Positions 1-7,225 of a DNA stretch of 37,597 nucleotides are shown piece after piece (the stretch's first letter is position 1; each line of letters starts with the position of its first letter). The position numbers and the translations under genes were made by a program. This stretch comes from JAXJQF01 sp036311285 (lineage in GTDB: Bacteria; Pseudomonadota; Gammaproteobacteria; Enterobacterales; Succinivibrionaceae), in NCBI GenBank assembly GCA_036311285.1, contig JAXJQF010000018.1:1-37597 (forward strand), read 5' to 3'. The notes under the pieces were generated by a model. That model saw nothing but the letters and a program-made list of their open reading frames with translations, was not told the origin of the DNA and searched no databases.

Positions 1-36
1 AATATGTGTTGATTAATATATGTTAAAAACACTTAA

Positions 37-165
37 CTATTCAAATACAAATATTTACGCAATATCTAAACTAATAAATACTTATAAAATAAACAAAATT
101 ATTAATCAAAATCAAAATTAAAGTCATTTACCTTATTAATAATTTTAATTTATGTATTTGAATAG
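37..165. repeat. Nested inverted repeats in AT-rich DNA
   Basis: A 13-base arm CTATTCAAATACA at 37-49 is the exact reverse complement of 153-165. Inside it, AAAATTATTAAT at 95-106 is the exact reverse complement of 135-146. The two pairs are nested, so the 129-base stretch could fold back on itself. It could be a small foldback (MITE-like) element or a chance product of AT-rich sequence. No gene is visible in 1-241. Confidence 0.35.
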
Positions 166-241
166 CTATATTTATATTAAAAACGACAATTTAAGACTAA
201 AGTCCCTAATACTTCACCCTACTTTTTAAAAAGTTTCGAAA

Positions 242-862
242 CTATCTAGCTTCATTCCTAGGCAGTTTTATACTTTCGCAAGCATTCCTTATTGCAAGTA
301 ATATTTCCACACGTTTATTAATTTCATCTTGTTGAAGATTAACAAGTAGCCATGCAGTTGTTAATTTTTTCAATCTTTCTACGTCTGTTATATCTTTATA
401 ATTATCATTTAATAATAATCTCATATGTTCGGGACTAACTTGGTACAACCAATCAATAAGACTTGTTAAATCTTCGTCTTCCGTAACCTTTGTCCAAATA
501 TCGTTTTTGAACAAGTCTAAATTATATAAATTATCTAACACAAATCTATCTATCAAAAACTCTCGTTCTAATTCTGATTCTGATTCTGATTCTAATTTTG
601 ATGAAACAGAAATTTCTATTAGACGTTCTTTGATCTCAGACATAAAATTATTTACTCTTAATTGTATAGGTAGTACTTCAATTTTGAGACCAACTTCTTT
701 GAAATGTTCTAAATCTTCAGTAGTAGTTTCGGTAACAGTATTATCCCATTCATAAATATGACCATCACGCACCAGATAGATCATGTCTCCTTCTTTCAAA
801 GGCTCGATAATGCAATTTAGTGTGATACGTGTCGAGTTTCTGTAAAAATTCATTTTTTGCAT
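242..862 (-). CDS. Hypothetical protein, 206 aa
   Basis: I do not recognise this family. The 206-residue protein is acidic and probably mostly helical, with no signal peptide, membrane segment or catalytic motif that I can see. Residues near 90-100 form a Ser-Glu run (ESESESELE) encoded by a hexanucleotide repeat. The start at 862 is preceded by GGAGA about 8 bases upstream on the minus strand, which favours it over the Met codon three codons downstream. The gene lies about 200 bases beyond the radical SAM gene on the same strand, with AT-rich DNA between, so it may be a separate unit of the accessory block. The downstream sequence ACTTTTTAAAAAGT (around 220-235) is at best a weak terminator. 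Confidence 0.7.
   Translation of the reverse strand: MQKMNFYRNSTRITLNCIIEPLKEGDMIYLVRDGHIYEWDNTVTETTTEDLEHFKEVGLKIEVLPIQLRVNNFMSEIKERLIEISVSSKLESESESELEREFLIDRFVLDNLYNLDLFKNDIWTKVTEDEDLTSLIDWLYQVSPEHMRLLLNDNYKDITDVERLKKLTTAWLLVNLQQDEINKRVEILLAIRNACESIKLPRNEAR
566..595. repeat. Hexanucleotide microsatellite inside a CDS
   Basis: Five tandem hexamers read TTCTAA, TTCTGA, TTCTGA, TTCTGA, TTCTAA on the plus strand. On the coding (minus) strand they give alternating Ser-Glu codons. Because the unit is six bases, gain or loss of copies would change protein length without shifting frame. Confidence 0.8.
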
Positions 863-1069
863 AGTTTATTTCTCCAATCTAATATCAAAAATTACATAAC
901 AAAAAGTGTAAATATTTATAAATACTCTTAATTTATTAATACATTTAAGATATAACTTAAAAAATATAAACAAATCTATTATCCGAGTGAGATAGATACT
1001 CTTTACAACTCTATGTATGTGTTACACATTTAAATTTAATACTTGAGTAAAATTTAAAAATTTTTATAC

Positions 1070-2137
1070 TTACTCACCATAAAAACAATTTTTACAAACC
1101 TTAGGCATTTTCTTTGAACTTAATAACAAATATCTAAGTTTTCTTAATAACTCATGATTGTATATATCATCAAAAGAAAAACTTTCTAAACTGACAGGTT
1201 CTATATCGCCACAACACGCAAATAATCTACCATCAGATAATATAGATACAAAATTCCAAGGACTTGGACATACTTTAAATGTATTTAAATGCAAATATTT
1301 GGAATTCTGGTACTTTTCTTCAATAAATCTTAAAAGTTCACTATTTACAAAAAATGATTCAAATTCTACATGAACATCATTTTTTTCAGCTTCTAGCATT
1401 AATTTTTCAATAAATTGTTTAAGACTTTCTTTTGAGGGCCGAACAATATTATTTTTTTCAGAAAAACTACAAGTTCTAAGTTGAGCAAAGCTTAATCTTT
1501 TAACACCTAATTTACTTGCAAAACTAGGTAAATTCACAAGATCTGTAATATTTAAAGAAGAAACAACTGCATGTAGTTTTAAACTTCCCTCAAAACAAGA
1601 GGCTGCAATTTTTATCTTTTCAGATAACCTTAAAAAATTTCCTCCTGTCCTTATATTTTCATAAACATTTTTAGAAGAACCATCACAACTGATTATCAAT
1701 TCTTTAACTTTATTTTTATTTAAATTTTTAATAATATCTTCTGTAAGAAGTAATCCATTGCTAACTAAATAAATAGAATTTGTTACTGAAGATACCTTTT
1801 TTAGAACTTCTAAAAAATTTGGGTGAGCAAGAGGTTCTCCTTCTAAACCTATAATTACACTACCAATTCCCCCAATTGAAGATAAAATTTTATCAAGTAA
1901 TTCTATATTCATAACTGAAGAACGCTTCTCATTTTCATTTACTTTGTAGTAGCACATCCTACAATTCAAATTACATCTGTCAGTTATACCTAAACCTAAA
2001 ATTAGATCTTCAGAATTACTTTTAGATAAGTCGTATTTACTATCTAAAATTTCGTTTTCTATTAAATTAAAATCATTATTCAAATTCAATTCATCTAAAA
2101 TATTAAAATTTGAAAAAGGAAATTCTTTACGTTTCAT
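1070..2137 (-). CDS. Radical SAM/SPASM domain protein
   Basis: The protein is a 355-residue radical SAM enzyme. The cluster motif CxxxCxxC is C55, C59 and C62 (CNLNCRMCYY) and would bind a [4Fe-4S] cluster that cleaves S-adenosylmethionine. A GLEGEPLAHP stretch fits the radical SAM 'GGE' position. The C-terminal third carries a SPASM-like cysteine set (FKVCPSPWNF, FACCGD and a terminal VCKNC), typical of maturases that modify peptides or proteins. It is the last gene of a minus-strand cluster, 32 bases after the YkgJ-type gene, and its own ribosome-binding site is weak, suggesting translation coupled to that gene. SPASM enzymes usually act on a peptide or protein partner; the natural candidates are the neighbouring genes, but this is inference. 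A GAGTAA/TTACTC inverted repeat overlaps the stop codon, without a clear T-run. Confidence 0.88.
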   Translation of the reverse strand: MKRKEFPFSNFNILDELNLNNDFNLIENEILDSKYDLSKSNSEDLILGLGITDRCNLNCRMCYYKVNENEKRSSVMNIELLDKILSSIGGIGSVIIGLEGEPLAHPNFLEVLKKVSSVTNSIYLVSNGLLLTEDIIKNLNKNKVKELIISCDGSSKNVYENIRTGGNFLRLSEKIKIAASCFEGSLKLHAVVSSLNITDLVNLPSFASKLGVKRLSFAQLRTCSFSEKNNIVRPSKESLKQFIEKLMLEAEKNDVHVEFESFFVNSELLRFIEEKYQNSKYLHLNTFKVCPSPWNFVSILSDGRLFACCGDIEPVSLESFSFDDIYNHELLRKLRYLLLSSKKMPKVCKNCFYGE

Positions 2138-2169
2138 ATACTATTAATCAAACAATAATACTAAAGTTA

Positions 2170-2463
2170 TTATTTATCTTTAAATGTTTCTGATTCTGCC
2201 ATCTGTTTTAACTTATGACACCCTGCTTTTGTTAATCTTATATATTCTTCGTAAGTATAATCATTCTGGAAATACACCAAATATCCTTCTTCTACTTTGC
2301 ATTTTAAGGGCCTTTGGTCATAAATTCCGCACAAATTAGTTTTTGAATTAAAATGTATACATACTCCTGTCCCATCATCTAATTCTTTATAAAAATCACC
2401 AAATTGTTTTAAGTTCTTACAACACAAACCACATTTATCACAAACAAAATGCTCTATTGTCAT
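2170..2463 (-). CDS. YkgJ-type cysteine-cluster protein
   Basis: This 97-residue protein has the cysteine pattern of the YkgJ/UPF0153 family of putative iron-sulfur or zinc-binding proteins: C8, C11, C14 and C15 (CDKCGLCC), then C35, C45 and C55 (the last in the context RPLKC), plus C82. Family members often sit beside radical SAM or modification genes, and their exact reaction is mostly unknown. Here it lies directly upstream of a radical SAM/SPASM gene (32-base gap), so the two probably work together. AAGGA sits just upstream of the ATG at 2463. Only about 25 bases separate the start from a strong terminator hairpin, which leaves no room for a separate promoter, so expression should depend on read-through. 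Confidence 0.88.
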   Translation of the reverse strand: MTIEHFVCDKCGLCCKNLKQFGDFYKELDDGTGVCIHFNSKTNLCGIYDQRPLKCKVEEGYLVYFQNDYTYEEYIRLTKAGCHKLKQMAESETFKDK

Positions 2464-2487
2464 AATTTTCCTTATGAAAGATACTTT

Positions 2488-2522
2488 AAAAAAAGATCTT
2501 AGCTATAAAAGCTAAGATCTTT
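2488..2522 (-). terminator. Intrinsic terminator inside the accessory cluster
   Basis: A perfect 13-bp stem (AAAGATCTTAGCT at 2492-2504 with 2510-2522) and 5-base loop are followed on the minus strand by seven T residues (2494-2488). It lies between the 329-aa gene (stop at 2538) and the YkgJ-type gene (start at 2463), so it should reduce transcription of the two downstream genes. Confidence 0.85.
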
Positions 2523-2537
2523 GTAATTCATAAAATT

Positions 2538-3527
2538 TTATTCAAGAGCATTTTGAAACTTAGAAGTATCATGTTTGATGCTATCGATCTTTGAATTAAA
2601 TTCAGAATGAATATCCCCATTTTCATCAAAAATTGGAGTATGCATCAAACTATCTAAAGATTGACATAATGCAAAACTTGTATATATTTTTTCCAATTCT
2701 TCTTGTGTAAATATATCAGTTTTAACACTGTTCTTTTTTAATTCAGATTGATGAGAAGTTACTATTTGTTGAAGTTCATTTACATAAAAATCGAAAACAT
2801 TTCTTAAATTCTTCAATAATGATGAATAAATTTTTGTTTTATTTATTATTGCTGAAAACTTTGCTGATTGAGTTTCAAGTTTCTCTATTTCAACATTTAT
2901 CTCCGATTCATATGTTCTTGCTTTGTCTAGATTCTCGTCTGCTTCAGAATCTGCCTTAAATGCATGAACCAAGAATAACGGTGCAGCAACCATTGCTAAA
3001 GGCGAACATAATACAGCAGTTGCAGCAGCCCCCATACCTGCTACAACACCACCTGAAACTAGAGCAGAAACACCAGCAACACCAGCTGCAATTCCTGGTC
3101 CCGCAATCGCTCCTATAAATGCACAATTATCATTACTTTCAGCGCTTTTTGATGCAATATTAGCTAAATTATTTCCATATGATACTAGGCTATCTACATT
3201 TTGTTCAGAAAAACTTGAAATATTAAAACTCAATTCTTTGCCATGTTCAAACAAATCAGATACATGCTTAATTTTATTAAAAGAATATTTAAATTTTGAA
3301 ACTGAGTCATGTGTTATTTCTAACTTTTCTTGACCTAAATCACCAAGTACCTTGTTTACAGCATCAAAATTTTCTTTAGCCTTATTCTGTGCTTGATCAA
3401 AATTATACTTTGCATTATTACATATTCTTTGAGCTTTTTCGTTTTTCTCTTTCGCTGATACATGACCTGCTAAACCTAATACACCTGCAACAACAGCACC
3501 TGCACCGATAATAAATGGAAATGGCAT
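2538..3527 (-). CDS. Membrane-associated glycine-rich protein
   Basis: I do not recognise a named family. The 329-residue protein starts with a hydrophobic glycine-rich segment (residues 4-24, PFIIGAGAVVAGVLGLAG), continues with a long charged, probably coiled-coil stretch (about 25-130), has a long Gly/Ala/Val-rich hydrophobic segment (about 133-190) and ends in a helical tail. This alternation of helical arms around a glycine-rich membrane hairpin resembles pore-forming or membrane-remodelling proteins, but no specific motif proves it. The start at 3527 has a good AAGGAG. The gene follows the HNH-like gene by 35 bases and is probably co-transcribed with it; both carry a similar glycine-rich membrane stretch. 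A strong terminator follows at 2488-2522. Confidence 0.8.
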   Translation of the reverse strand: MPFPFIIGAGAVVAGVLGLAGHVSAKEKNEKAQRICNNAKYNFDQAQNKAKENFDAVNKVLGDLGQEKLEITHDSVSKFKYSFNKIKHVSDLFEHGKELSFNISSFSEQNVDSLVSYGNNLANIASKSAESNDNCAFIGAIAGPGIAAGVAGVSALVSGGVVAGMGAAATAVLCSPLAMVAAPLFLVHAFKADSEADENLDKARTYESEINVEIEKLETQSAKFSAIINKTKIYSSLLKNLRNVFDFYVNELQQIVTSHQSELKKNSVKTDIFTQEELEKIYTSFALCQSLDSLMHTPIFDENGDIHSEFNSKIDSIKHDTSKFQNALE

Positions 3528-3562
3528 ACAAACTCCTTAATATTTCTATTAACTTTAAATTT

Positions 3563-4978
3563 TTAACTATTTAAGAAATCACAAAATTCTTCAAAATAAC
3601 TTACTGTCGGTTTTCCTCCTAAATGTCTTGATATTTTATTTGCACTTTCTGCAACTCCTAGATGATCATTAACTTCTAAGCTTTTTTTCATGTCAGTTAA
3701 AGCTTCAAAATAAAATTTAACTTCAAAATCTAAATATTCATTAGCTAATTTTGTAAATGATTCTCTATATTCTCTTAACTGAGAACACGCTTGTTCACAC
3801 ATGCATCGTCTTTGAGCTCTCTGTGCAAACTCTGCTCTTTGTATCTCTCTAGATTGAAAGAAACTAAATACCGTGTCAGCTAATAACATCCCAACTAAAG
3901 AACCTACTGCTGCCCCAACAATTGGTATAGGAATCATTGCTTGACCAATCAAGGCCGCTTCAGATGCAATCACCATTGATGCAGCATTTTTAGCGATAAT
4001 TTGAGTACACTCACTCATCGATATTTCTTTATTTAGTAATTGCATTACAGCTGAACCAGCAACTTGAACAGCCATTATTACTTTAGCCGGTGCATTACAT
4101 GCTGCTAATTGCTGACATATTTTTGAACTCGAAGTTGCTAAAGATCTCTGCAAAACTGCCATAGCTCCTGATTGTACATAACTTTTTGCACTTGCTTTTA
4201 CAGTACTAATTGCTGTATCTTTTGCAGCTGTTTTAAAATCTTTATTCCCTTTAATTACTTCTGCTAAATTTAAAATACCACTAGCTGTAACACTTGAAAT
4301 AGCTGAATTCTCTAAACCTTTAAGACCTGCATCATGAAATACTTCAAAGCCACCTTTTACATTTTCAACAAAAATTTCTCTATCAATTTCTTTTTCTAGT
4401 TCTTTACCTCTTTTAGATCTAGTGTCTTTACGATACTTACTTACGTCATCTTTTGTATCTAAATATTCTTCATTTGTTTTTTTACCTTTCGAAGCATTAT
4501 TCGATTTTGATGTTTGTTGGAAATTTTTTTTAGAATTTATTTTTTCTTTAAATTTTTCTTTACTAACAAAACCATGATCTTTATGTTTATCATAAATATG
4601 TTTAACTGGCACAACATGATCCGACTCTGCTACATGTTTTTCCCAATCATCAGGATAATGTAACTTAGCCTCTGCTTGAGTTTTATATAAATCTTGACCT
4701 GTTATTGCATCCTTTACTGTTGTTTTACCTTCAAAAGTTGATTCTTTGGCTTCTTGTTGTGCTTTTGGATCTGCGTAGTAATCACGTACCTGAGATTCGT
4801 CTTCTAGCTTTATTGTACGTTGTTCCCAATACTCTTGATTATTGTTCATAAAACTATCGTGAGTATTGATAGTTTCTATAGTAGATACAAAATTAACATA
4901 ATCATCATTAGTATTTTTTAAATTCGATGACTTAGCATTTATAGGCTTTTTATCTTCAGAATCCGACTTGTTACTCAT
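3563..4978 (-). CDS. HNH-like motif protein with membrane domain
   Basis: The protein has 471 residues. The first ~90 are polar. Residues 90-170 hold an HNH/His-Me-finger-like signature: D120-H121 in SDHVVPVK, N152 in KNFQQTS, and N160-N161 with SKGKK. This spacing (DH-x-x-P, then N, then N-x-x-K-G) is familiar from HNH nuclease-like domains, though I cannot confirm a full metal site. Residues 200-330 are alanine-rich and helical. A hydrophobic Gly/Pro-rich segment at about 340-375 (MIPIPIVGAAVGSLVG) is a likely membrane hairpin, followed by a charged C-terminal helical domain ending in a KISRHLGGKP...FEEFCDFL pattern. I recall similar uncharacterised proteins in other bacteria but cannot check. 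It is the first gene of a minus-strand cluster with a second membrane protein, a YkgJ protein and a radical SAM enzyme. The ribosome-binding site is weak. A toxin or defence role is only a hypothesis. Confidence 0.8.
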   Translation of the reverse strand: MSNKSDSEDKKPINAKSSNLKNTNDDYVNFVSTIETINTHDSFMNNNQEYWEQRTIKLEDESQVRDYYADPKAQQEAKESTFEGKTTVKDAITGQDLYKTQAEAKLHYPDDWEKHVAESDHVVPVKHIYDKHKDHGFVSKEKFKEKINSKKNFQQTSKSNNASKGKKTNEEYLDTKDDVSKYRKDTRSKRGKELEKEIDREIFVENVKGGFEVFHDAGLKGLENSAISSVTASGILNLAEVIKGNKDFKTAAKDTAISTVKASAKSYVQSGAMAVLQRSLATSSSKICQQLAACNAPAKVIMAVQVAGSAVMQLLNKEISMSECTQIIAKNAASMVIASEAALIGQAMIPIPIVGAAVGSLVGMLLADTVFSFFQSREIQRAEFAQRAQRRCMCEQACSQLREYRESFTKLANEYLDFEVKFYFEALTDMKKSLEVNDHLGVAESANKISRHLGGKPTVSYFEEFCDFLNS

Positions 4979-5039
4979 AAAACACCATTTAACACAGTTT
5001 TAATTAAATAAAAACATTAACTATAATTTAATGATATTG

Positions 5040-5053
5040 TTTTTTTTTTTTTT
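5040..5053. repeat. Poly-T tract of 14 (poly-A on the coding strand)
   Basis: Fourteen consecutive T on the plus strand lie 62-75 bases upstream of the HNH-like gene start, in its probable promoter region. Such tracts can slip during replication. No clear -35/-10 pair could be fixed around it. Confidence 0.9.
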
Positions 5054-5150
5054 AGTAGAGATACTTGTAGAACTCGTATAATATTTATGACAAGCATCTC
5101 AAAACATATTAATTTATCTTAATAAATCTTTTGAAAAACATTAACAAATT

Positions 5151-5254
5151 GCAGAACGAAAAAAAAGTGGACAGATATGTAGAACGATCAAAAAAGTTGA
5201 CCACCTGTAAATCAGAAAAAATTAGAATTGGAACGATAATAAAAAAAATAGATA
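5151..5254. repeat. Three degenerate direct repeats, possible IS end remnant
   Basis: Three related units occur at 5151-5173 (GCAGAACGAAAAAAAAGTGG...), 5179-5203 (GTAGAACGATCAAAAAAGTT...) and 5230-5254 (GGAACGATAATAAAAAAAAT...). The shared core is GNAACGA followed by an A-run and, in the first two, GT[GT]GAC. Multiple short terminal repeats with this flavour are typical of IS21-family ends. No transposase gene is nearby, so at most this is a relic; it could also be a protein-binding array. Confidence 0.35.
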
Positions 5255-5413
5255 ATTACAAAAACTAGAAATAAATTATCTTATTAAACGAAAATAGAGT
5301 TAACAAAGGATGGAAAACTTATAGTCATTCCAGATTAATGAAAAGTTAGATTTCTAATTTTACTTTTACATATTATCTTTTAAACTACAAAATCTGCAAC
5401 TTATCCTACAGCT

Positions 5414-5533
5414 TGTAAGACATTTACTATAAAAAAGTAGCAAATGTATCATAAACAACAAGTTTCTTTATCAAGAAAAACCTCTTATCCCTTTATTTAC
5501 AAGGGCTTACATTGTCTCACAAGATATCTTACG
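5414..5533. promoter_or_regulatory. Candidate UvrY/GacA boxes upstream of the CsrB-like RNA
   Basis: TGTAAGACATTTACTATA at 5414-5431 matches 12 of 18 positions of the enterobacterial UvrY site as I remember it (TGTGAGAGATCTCTTACA). CTCACAAGATATCTTACG at 5516-5533 matches 10 of the last 12 positions. They lie about 180 and 75 bases upstream of the predicted RNA start, an arrangement like E. coli csrB, where UvrY binds far upstream. A perfect 12-base palindrome TCTTACGTAAGA (5527-5538) overlaps the second site. Confidence 0.4.
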
Positions 5534-5565
5534 TAAGACAGATAAAACACCCTCATTTTTCTATA

Positions 5566-5594
5566 TTGTGAATGAAATATTAAAGCGATACAAT
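5566..5594 (+). promoter_or_regulatory. Sigma-70 promoter of the CsrB-like RNA
   Basis: TTGTGA (5566-5571), a 17-base spacer and TACAAT (5589-5594) form a good sigma-70 promoter. Transcription would start near 5601, just before the first GGA-containing segment of the RNA. Confidence 0.7.
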
Positions 5595-5600
5595 ATTATT

Positions 5601-5725
5601 AAGACTTAGGAAGCAGGATGCTTTATAACTCAGGATGAGTAAAGTCACTAGAACAAGATGTTCGCATCAGCTCAGGAAGAGCTTACTGAAATGAAGGTTT
5701 CAAAGATGAAACCTTCTCCTTTTTT
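5601..5725 (+). ncRNA. CsrB/RsmZ-type CsrA-sequestering sRNA
   Basis: The ~125-base RNA has the hallmarks of the CsrB/C and RsmX/Y/Z family. GGA triplets sit in the loops of three perfect small hairpins: AAGCAGGATGCTT (5611-5623), ACTCAGGATGAGT (5628-5640) and AGCTCAGGAAGAGCT (5669-5683). A further AGGA lies unpaired at 5608-5611. It ends in a strong intrinsic terminator. In this family each hairpin-loop GGA binds the RNA-binding protein CsrA/RsmA, so the RNA acts as a sponge that frees target mRNAs. There is no open reading frame or ribosome-binding site of note in it. It has a consensus promoter and upstream candidate UvrY sites. It converges on the tig terminator. It is short, with four GGA sites, nearer RsmZ-sized RNAs than E. 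coli CsrB. csrA itself is not in the window. Confidence 0.85.
5693..5725 (+). terminator. Intrinsic terminator of the CsrB-like RNA
   Basis: A perfect 10-bp stem (GAAGGTTTCA, 5693-5702, with 5707-5716) closes a 4-base loop. It is followed by TCC and six T residues ending at 5725. Confidence 0.9.
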
Positions 5726-5863
5726 ATAAATATATATTTTTATACTAACTCTATATTCATTTCTATCTATATTACATACATAAACTCTGTTAGATATTGT
5801 TGTAAATTATTAACAAGGTTCTTTTTTACAAGCTATTTAAAATCATATTATAACTATTAAAAA

Positions 5864-5893
5864 TTAAGGCCCCACTTTTCAGTGGAGCCTTAA
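5864..5893 (-). terminator. Terminator downstream of tig
   Basis: TTAAGGC (5864-5870) pairs with GCCTTAA (5887-5893), and CCACT pairs with AGTGG inside, with one mismatch and a TTTC loop. On the minus strand the stem runs into AATTTTTA. It lies 33 bases beyond the tig stop codon. Confidence 0.75.
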
Positions 5894-5926
5894 AATCTTT
5901 AAATTCTAACTAATTATACAATCAAA

Positions 5927-7225
5927 TTAGAATGGGTTCTTTACAACTTCATAGAAAGACTTAGTTGTTTCATTAGTCTTACCTACTTCGAAGCACTTGT
6001 TAGTGAATGCATTCACTAAACACTTGTGGTATAACTTTTGAACTTGTTGTTGATCCTTTAAGATCGCCTTCTTGAATTCTTCAGAAGCTTCGTATGCAGA
6101 AGCAATTCTACCAACGTATTCTTCGATAGCGTTAGGAGCAACTTCAACCTTTAATTCTTCTAAGATTGAACCGAAAATCATTGAACTCTTGATTTGAGTC
6201 TTAGCATTTTCAGTTGCAACTTCATCAGATATAGTTTGCTTTCTTTCAGCAGCTTGCTTCTTGATACCATCAGCAACTTCAGCAACTTGTCTTGGAGGTA
6301 ATTCTAAATCCTTTGCAAAGTTTTCAAATAACTTTTCAAATACTTCTGCTTCGTTAGCTGAATCTACGTTCATTTCTAATTCACGTTGCATGTTCTTACG
6401 AACTTCGTCCTTGAATTCTTCAATAGACTTGTTTTCAGCACCTAAATTTGCTAAGAATGTAGCATCAATTTCTGGTAATGCTAACTTAGACACCTTAACA
6501 ACCTTGCACTTGAATACAGCTGGCTTACCTGCTAATTCTGCCTTATATTGTTCAGGGAATGTTACATTGATATCGAATTCATCGTTAGCCTTATGACCCT
6601 TGATTTGATCTACGAAACCAGGGATCATTGGAGTTTGACCAATCACGATACCGTAGTTGTCTGCCTTACCACCTTCGAAAGCAACACCATCGATGAAACC
6701 TTCAAAGTTAACTGTAGCTAAATCGCCTTCATCACAAGCAGCTTCACCTGCGTCTTCCCACTTACCTTGTTGCTTACGTAAAACTTCAATCATTTGATCT
6801 ACGTCAGCGTCTGTGATTTCGCCGTTGATCTTTGTAAATTCAACATCTGAAACTTTCTTATCTTCAAATGAAATCTTTGCAGCAACTTCAACTTCTGCAA
6901 CATATTCAAAATCAGAATCTTCTGAAGCTGGCTTAACATCAGAGATAACAGGCATGCTGTTAGCTAAGTCTTTTAATTCACATTGTTCTAAAGCTTGAGC
7001 TAAAGTTGAGTTAATTAAGTTGTTAGTTACTTCATTATAAATATCATAACCGTAGTTTTGTAAGATAACACTTTCTGGAGCCTTACCTGGACGGAAACCT
7101 GGAATACGACGGTTTTTGTTAAACTTATTCACTGTGCTACGATGAGCTTTCTTAAATTCTGCTGCAGGAACAACTACTTTAATTTTACGATTAAATCCTT
7201 CAGAAGCTTCGATTGATGCTTGCAT
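5927..7225 (-). CDS. tig: Trigger factor
   Basis: The protein is ribosome-bound chaperone trigger factor, which shields nascent chains at the exit tunnel. It has 432 residues, the same as E. coli. The N-terminal ribosome-binding domain carries the signature G43-F-R-P-G-K-A-P50, at the same numbering as the E. coli GFRKGKVP loop. The central FKBP-type prolyl isomerase domain spans about 155-240 (GDLATVNFEGFIDGVAFEGG), and the C-terminal helical arm domain follows. Codon use is more selective than in neighbours (for example AAC, TTC, GGT and CGT are frequent), consistent with high expression. In most gammaproteobacteria clpP and clpX follow tig; here a terminator and a CsrB-like RNA on the opposite strand follow instead. 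Confidence 0.97.
   Translation of the reverse strand: MQASIEASEGFNRKIKVVVPAAEFKKAHRSTVNKFNKNRRIPGFRPGKAPESVILQNYGYDIYNEVTNNLINSTLAQALEQCELKDLANSMPVISDVKPASEDSDFEYVAEVEVAAKISFEDKKVSDVEFTKINGEITDADVDQMIEVLRKQQGKWEDAGEAACDEGDLATVNFEGFIDGVAFEGGKADNYGIVIGQTPMIPGFVDQIKGHKANDEFDINVTFPEQYKAELAGKPAVFKCKVVKVSKLALPEIDATFLANLGAENKSIEEFKDEVRKNMQRELEMNVDSANEAEVFEKLFENFAKDLELPPRQVAEVADGIKKQAAERKQTISDEVATENAKTQIKSSMIFGSILEELKVEVAPNAIEEYVGRIASAYEASEEFKKAILKDQQQVQKLYHKCLVNAFTNKCFEVGKTNETTKSFYEVVKNPF

Noticed and set aside
507..755. 82-aa plus-strand frame rich in Ser-Asp
   Set aside because: It is the opposite-strand shadow of the 206-aa gene, produced by the hexanucleotide repeat.
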